Positions 59,793 through 64,000 of a stretch of 64,000 nt of DNA are shown in pieces. This DNA comes from Allobacillus halotolerans. Its GTDB lineage: Bacteria; Bacillota; Bacilli; Bacillales; Alkalibacillaceae. The notes under the pieces were generated by a model, which ran no database searches, was not told the DNA's origin, and saw nothing but the letters and a program-made list of their open reading frames with translations. Each line of letters starts with the position of its first letter. Position 1 is the stretch's first letter. The stretch is from NCBI RefSeq assembly GCF_028743495.1, contig NZ_CP117968.1. One strand, given 5' to 3'. The position numbers were made by a program, and so were the translations under genes.

Positions 59793-60608
59793 CTATTTCA
59801 CATGTAAAAACGGGAAATTTTCCAGCGAACGAATTTCTACCTTTTCCTGAAAAACATTCATAATTGCATATAAGTTATGAGTTTGATTTTTCGTTGTATA
59901 TACAATGATTTTCTCAGGATTAATGAGCAATAACTTCCGCAATACCTCGGCATGCTTCAACATGTCTTCCGTCTCTTGTGTAAATCGATACTTACCGTCC
60001 AGCAAAGAATTGTCGCCAATTACCCTTGCTTGTTTATCCATCACGACCGGTTCTTGTTGATGGTCCAACAAAACAATTACTTTGTCATAAACGCTTGCGT
60101 AAATATCCAACTGACTCCTCAACTCATACATCTTTTCTTGATAAATTAATTCTTGTTTCCACTCCTCTATGCCGAAACCAACGAGCTCAACCCAATTATG
60201 ATCTTGGATGAATAATTGCTGATACATCTTATCGACTGAGATCAATTCATCAGATTCTTCGTACAAAAATTGAACCAACCGTTCGTATAAAGAGTATTGA
60301 AATTGGCTATGTACGAACTTTGGCGTCGCACTGAGTGTAACAATGTAAGGAATGATTTGATCACGTTCTTCTTTTTCAAAGTAAAAATGTTTTTCCAAAA
60401 TGAAGTGTGAAATTTTTGTTCCGTAATGCTCTAAGATAAATGGATAAATGAGTTCCACTAGTTCGATTGGTGAGTCGGGGGAGTCGGTTCGGATTGTGAT
60501 GGTTTGATTAGACATTGTCAGTTGGTCTGTTTGAAGTCTACCGAGTAAGAAAAAGTAAAACTGCTTGGCTTCTTTCAATTCACGAAATAAAAAAGATGTC
60601 TCTTTCAC
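59793..60608 (-). CDS. ytxC: YtxC-like sporulation protein
   Basis: This 271-aa protein is of the YtxC type, found in endospore formers between dnaI and thrS. It is rich in aromatic and acidic residues and shows FYFEKEERDQIIPYI and HNWVELVGFGIEEWKQELIY-like segments. The C-terminal part has short strand-like blocks (EKIIVYTTKNQTHNLYAIMN). No catalytic motif is evident; in other species it is classed only as a putative sporulation protein. The call rests on position and overall resemblance. Confidence 0.78.
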   Translation of the reverse strand: MKETSFLFRELKEAKQFYFFLLGRLQTDQLTMSNQTITIRTDSPDSPIELVELIYPFILEHYGTKISHFILEKHFYFEKEERDQIIPYIVTLSATPKFVHSQFQYSLYERLVQFLYEESDELISVDKMYQQLFIQDHNWVELVGFGIEEWKQELIYQEKMYELRSQLDIYASVYDKVIVLLDHQQEPVVMDKQARVIGDNSLLDGKYRFTQETEDMLKHAEVLRKLLLINPEKIIVYTTKNQTHNLYAIMNVFQEKVEIRSLENFPFLHVK

Positions 60609-60771
60609 ATAGATCCCTCTTTCATTGAAAAACTAAGGCTTATGCTTGAAACGTAGTGCGAACAAACAAAAGCCTAAGGTTGTCGGACTGTATTCCTGTC
60701 TTGCTTGTCTTTGCGCATTGTCTCAGGTAATACATTGTATGAAATAGGGATTAAAAAAATGTGAAAGGACA

Positions 60772-61713
60772 TTAATTTTGAAAATCTCGATAATTTTTTC
60801 CGTTTATTTCAACGGGTTCACTCACTTGACGAATACGCTCCATAATCCGTGCGCTTTTCAGTTGTTCCATTTTTCCTCTACCCGATTGGGATAGCATTGT
60901 TTCAAGCTCTTCTGGTGTATAATTCGACGTAAAGAATACTGGTAATCGTTCCATCATCCGATATTGCAAGATTGCACCTAAGATTTCATCTCTGAACCAT
61001 GAAGATAAAAATTCAGCTCCAATATCATCTAAAATCAAAACAGTCGCATTTTTAAATCGGTCGATTTTTTCATTAATCGTTGAATCGGATATGGAAGATT
61101 TCATTTCACGGACTAATTCAGGCATATAAATGAAATACGTATCGATTTTCTGTTCAGCCAAGTGATTTGCAAGTGCCGCTAACATATATGTCTTACCGAC
61201 CCCAAATTGCCCATATAGATAAAGGCCACGGGAAGGTAAAGATGATTTACTTTCATGATAAAATTTCTGTACTTTCTTAAATGCTTCCACCCGACCGTCA
61301 TCTTGTAGGTGGACTTGATCAAACGATGCTTCATGTATTTCTCTTGGCATATGAAGACTCTTGACCATCGAGCGCTGTTTTTGTTGTTGAATGGCTTTTT
61401 CTTTTCGTGGGCACTCGTGATAAATTAGTTTGATCTTTTCATTTTCAACCAAGATCTCTGGCGCATATCCTTGTACAACATTCACACAACCATCAAGTGA
61501 AGGACAATTCTCACAGGCCTTCGATTGATAATCGTACTCATATAATTTGATCAATTGCTTCTCTATCTGTTGATTTGTGATTTGTGGATGTTGAGCAAGG
61601 AAGTTTTGAATCTCTGGAGATGATAGAATCTTAGATTTCATTTCTCTCATCGATGCTTGATAATTCTCTTTGCCTTTTAACCACTGGCTTAAAGCCGTTT
61701 GGATTGGTTCCAT
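60772..61713 (-). CDS. dnaI: Helicase loader DnaI
   Basis: DnaI loads the replicative helicase DnaC at the origin and at restart sites. The 313-aa protein has the N-terminal zinc/helicase-binding domain with CENCPSLDGC (Cys ligands near residues 67-76) and a C-terminal AAA+ domain with Walker A YGQFGVGKTYML and Walker B ATVLILDDIGAEF. It lies 37 nt behind dnaB, as in B. subtilis, and its product works directly with DnaB and DnaD. Confidence 0.96.
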   Translation of the reverse strand: MEPIQTALSQWLKGKENYQASMREMKSKILSSPEIQNFLAQHPQITNQQIEKQLIKLYEYDYQSKACENCPSLDGCVNVVQGYAPEILVENEKIKLIYHECPRKEKAIQQQKQRSMVKSLHMPREIHEASFDQVHLQDDGRVEAFKKVQKFYHESKSSLPSRGLYLYGQFGVGKTYMLAALANHLAEQKIDTYFIYMPELVREMKSSISDSTINEKIDRFKNATVLILDDIGAEFLSSWFRDEILGAILQYRMMERLPVFFTSNYTPEELETMLSQSGRGKMEQLKSARIMERIRQVSEPVEINGKNYRDFQN

Positions 61714-61750
61714 CCGTTTTCACCCTTATTATCTGACATTATTCATTCAG

Positions 61751-63118
61751 CTATTTTTGAAAACTTTTTATGAATTGTTCTAGCTCTTGGCGGTCTTTTT
61801 CTATTTCATCCGCTGACTTTTCTTGTTTTGCTGGCTGCTTCTTATTCGATTCCTTCTGTTCCTTAAACCACTTTGGTAAAACTTCGTTTGATTTTTTCGT
61901 CTGTTTTTGTTTTTTCTGTTGCCATTGTTGATACATATGATGTTCTCTTTTGGCTATATCCATCGCTTGCTCAGCCGTCGTAATTTTTACACGACTCCAA
62001 TGGGCTGCAATCGTCTCTAGATAGTTTTTCGATAATTTATTTTGATTTCTTTTTAACACATAGTCAACTAAGACGTTCATGACAGGCTGGGAAAGTCCGT
62101 GTGTCTCCATCATTTCCGTAATCATGTCGATTTCTTTCATGGAAGCTACTCCCGAACTTGAATGATCCTCCAATAGCTGACGATGTGTAATGTTTTCAAA
62201 GTGATGAATCAACTTCTCCTTCTTTGAAATGTTTCCATTCGGTGTGGAAGCATTCGTGCTTTTAGGCTGATTGGATAATGGATTTTCTTCGGACTGAGCG
62301 TTGTGTCGATATAATCTTGGCGGGACGGTTCCATGTTTTTTGTAATAAATATCTTTACACATCGCATGAAACTCTTTCCGATCGAGTGTTGATGCTTCAG
62401 TCACTGCCCACATAACCGCTTTTTCAAGCTCTAGGAAATTCACATCATAGATCTTGATCATTTTCTCCATGAAAATCAAATTCGATTGGGTTAAGATCGA
62501 TTGGGGTTGTAACTGCTGTTGAGAAAGCATTTTTTTCAACCAATCCACCGGTAAGCTCGATTCCTCGACTTGCTTGTCTTGTTTGATCGGAGGATTTTCC
62601 GCTTCTTCTTTTGGCGCAACAGTCGTAAACACATCATCGAATGATGTGGTCAGCTGCTGTACGGAATCCGGTAATTTTCTCGGTTGAATTAATTTTTTCT
62701 TCAATTGATTGGCTACATCTTGTCCCACTTGATGTTCCAATAACACTGAATACATAGAATCAGCGAAAAACCCTTTAGCTGAAAATGGCCGCTGCAATAA
62801 ATAATAAAACGTCGTATAACTCAATGACTCTTTAAACGTTTTTAATAGTCCAATTGCTTCCAGTCTCTTTCTCGCTTCAAAGAATTCATCCAAATCCATA
62901 TTCAACATCGTCATTACATAATGGTGAGAGACTGAAGCGTCAGCTACTTGTTTCGCCGCTTCTTCCTTCAAAAATTGAAACAATGCTACAGCTTCCCTAC
63001 CGATTAAAGGTTGATACAATAATGTCAAAACGGAATCAGCATCCGTGAAAAAAACATCTTGCTGCATGACTTTCATACGGTCATTAGGTAATAAATGCTT
63101 CATCCGTTCCATCGTCAT
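61751..63118 (-). CDS. dnaB: Replication initiation and membrane attachment protein DnaB
   Basis: In Bacillus, DnaB is a primosomal co-loader, not the helicase, acting after DnaD and before DnaI. The 455-aa protein has the DDBH1 domain at the N-terminus (ADSVLTLLYQPLIGREAVAL), DDBH2 regions in the second half (about 300-400, with the YxxxIxxxW-like YLETIAAHW) and a Lys/Glu/Gln-rich tail. GGAGG lies 9 nt before the ATG at 63118. It is co-transcribed with nrdR and dnaI. Confidence 0.94.
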   Translation of the reverse strand: MTMERMKHLLPNDRMKVMQQDVFFTDADSVLTLLYQPLIGREAVALFQFLKEEAAKQVADASVSHHYVMTMLNMDLDEFFEARKRLEAIGLLKTFKESLSYTTFYYLLQRPFSAKGFFADSMYSVLLEHQVGQDVANQLKKKLIQPRKLPDSVQQLTTSFDDVFTTVAPKEEAENPPIKQDKQVEESSLPVDWLKKMLSQQQLQPQSILTQSNLIFMEKMIKIYDVNFLELEKAVMWAVTEASTLDRKEFHAMCKDIYYKKHGTVPPRLYRHNAQSEENPLSNQPKSTNASTPNGNISKKEKLIHHFENITHRQLLEDHSSSGVASMKEIDMITEMMETHGLSQPVMNVLVDYVLKRNQNKLSKNYLETIAAHWSRVKITTAEQAMDIAKREHHMYQQWQQKKQKQTKKSNEVLPKWFKEQKESNKKQPAKQEKSADEIEKDRQELEQFIKSFQK

Positions 63119-63136
63119 TTCATATAACCTCCATAC

Positions 63137-63601
63137 CTACTCTTTCTTTGTTCGATGTATCATTTCGTTCAGTTCATTCATAAAAACATTAATATCTTTA
63201 AATTGACGATAAACCGATGCGAAACGCACATAAGCAACTTCATCGACATCCGCCAATCGTTCCATGATCATTTCGCCGATATCATTGCTCATCACTTCAG
63301 AATTTCCTTGATTGCGTAATTCTCGCTCCACATCGAAAGCAATTTTTTCGACTTGTTCGACGGATACCGGTCTTTTCTCGCACGCTTTCAACAAACCTCT
63401 TTTAAGCTTTTCTCGAGAAAATTCTTCTCGCATACCTTCTTTTTTTACAACGATCAATGGAATTTCTTCAACGCGTTCAAATGTGGTGAACCGATAATTA
63501 CATTCATCACATTCTCTTCTCCGACGAATTGTTTTGCCTTCATCAATCGGTCGGGAGTCCAATACACGTGTACTTTTATAATCACAATTTGGGCATTTCA
63601 T
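63137..63601 (-). CDS. nrdR: Transcriptional repressor NrdR
   Basis: NrdR represses ribonucleotide reductase genes in response to ATP/dATP. The 154-aa protein has the zinc ribbon with Cys3, Cys6, Cys31 and Cys34 and the ATP-cone domain (PLIVVKKEGMREEFSREKLK, about 49-140). It lies 18 nt upstream of dnaB, the conserved order in Bacilli. Confidence 0.97.
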   Translation of the reverse strand: MKCPNCDYKSTRVLDSRPIDEGKTIRRRRECDECNYRFTTFERVEEIPLIVVKKEGMREEFSREKLKRGLLKACEKRPVSVEQVEKIAFDVERELRNQGNSEVMSNDIGEMIMERLADVDEVAYVRFASVYRQFKDINVFMNELNEMIHRTKKE

Positions 63602-64000
63602 TCATAGCCACCCCGATTTTTTCTTCTACTATTATTCTCCTAATTATAACAAATCGCATTGCTAAAGTTTAGTGTTGTTTTTTAACACTTGACGAACTTA
63701 CAAACGCCAACAAGCAATAAATCTGTCGACCCTTTCTTTCTACTACTTATCCCATAGGAATGACACCGTGTCAAATAAGGAAAAGTTACTTATCGTTCTG
63801 TCGTTAAATGAATAAATGATATATATAAAACAAACCGAATAAAATTAGGAAGATTTTCGATTTTTCTCCCTTAGATGCAAGTGACCTTTTCTTTTTAAAT
63901 CGGATGTAGCGAATTCACGTGGTATTTGGTAGTGGCTTCAGTTATGAAACGCTCTAATCGGGGGTAGCGGGAAAAAAATCTGCTCTACATTTGATTAGAA
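63602..64000. other. Non-coding region upstream of nrdR
   Basis: No gene was recognised in these 399 bp. A leftward TATAAT (63648-63643) lies about 45 bp before nrdR and may be its -10, without a good -35. Further up, TTGACA overlaps a 13-bp palindrome TGACACCGTGTCA (63761-63773), with a weak GATAAG 17 bp later. speD, which precedes nrdR in B. subtilis, is not seen within the window. Confidence 0.4.

Overview
The window is chromosomal DNA from a low-GC, endospore-forming, Gram-positive bacterium of the family Bacillaceae. Sporulation genes (spoVID, gerE, sspI, ytxC, a YjcZ-type peptide), T-box leaders, an L20-type leader and a gene order that follows the Bacillus subtilis valS-to-nrdR region all support this. 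Many proteins are acidic (trigger factor, SpoVID, EtfB), which fits a salt-tolerant genus such as Halobacillus, Pontibacillus or Virgibacillus. The genus is an inference. No phage, plasmid, IS element, CRISPR array or rRNA operon was seen.

Layout, left to right (most genes are on the minus strand): valS with its T-box (1-2580); a 62-aa membrane protein and spoVID (2637-3940); heme synthesis hemL-hemB-hemD-hemC and, as a separate unit, hemA (4734-10274); a plus-strand membrane protein and a 1.3-kb repeat-rich gap (10463-12249); ysxC, lonA, clpX and tig (12250-18383); a YsoA-like TPR protein, a fructosamine-kinase-like protein and a CwlO-like hydrolase (18520-21873); a SLAP-domain protein, a YjcZ peptide and two tRNAs (22021-23221); rdgB-rph-racE-marR, gerE and a thioesterase (23320-27643); sdhCAB (27759-30980); uvrC and trxA (31126-33344); the fatty-acid operon lcfA-fadR-fadB-etfB-etfA (33740-38691); a broken small gene, mutS2-polX and cvpA-zapA (38934-44313); rnhC (+); pheS-pheT with a T-box, and ysgA (45638-50191); sspI (+); an M42 peptidase, a dUTPase, a VTT membrane protein, ysdA and an acyl-CoA ligase (50789-55459); infC-rpmI-rplT (55884-57019); thrS with a T-box (57334-59640); and ytxC-dnaI-dnaB-nrdR (59793-63601).

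The genes form four main functional groups: the C5 heme pathway from glutamyl-tRNA to uroporphyrinogen III; protein quality control (trigger factor, ClpX, Lon); fatty-acid oxidation feeding electrons through ETF, next to succinate dehydrogenase; and replication initiation and DNA repair (DnaB, DnaI, NrdR, MutS2, PolX, UvrC). Three aminoacyl-tRNA synthetase units (valS, pheST, thrS) carry T-box leaders, and the IF3-L35-L20 operon carries an L20-type attenuator.

The least ordinary feature is a set of seven non-coding arrays. Six have an exact 21-bp period and one has a 52-bp period. Short conserved cores sit at fixed spacing with divergent spacers between them. Every array lies on the downstream side of a leftward operon's terminator (A 4253-4525, B 11331-11935, C 26306-26773, D 33513-33659, E 45374-45583, F 50510-50698, G 55607-55815). 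D and E share one family, as do F and G in opposite orientation. Because 21 is a multiple of 3, the arrays also create spurious heptapeptide ORFs. Other points of note are a small gene interrupted by an in-frame TGA (38934-39215), an AUU start for infC, candidate FadR, PerR and WalR sites, and the absence of ysxE, hemX, lonB and gerM from their usual places.
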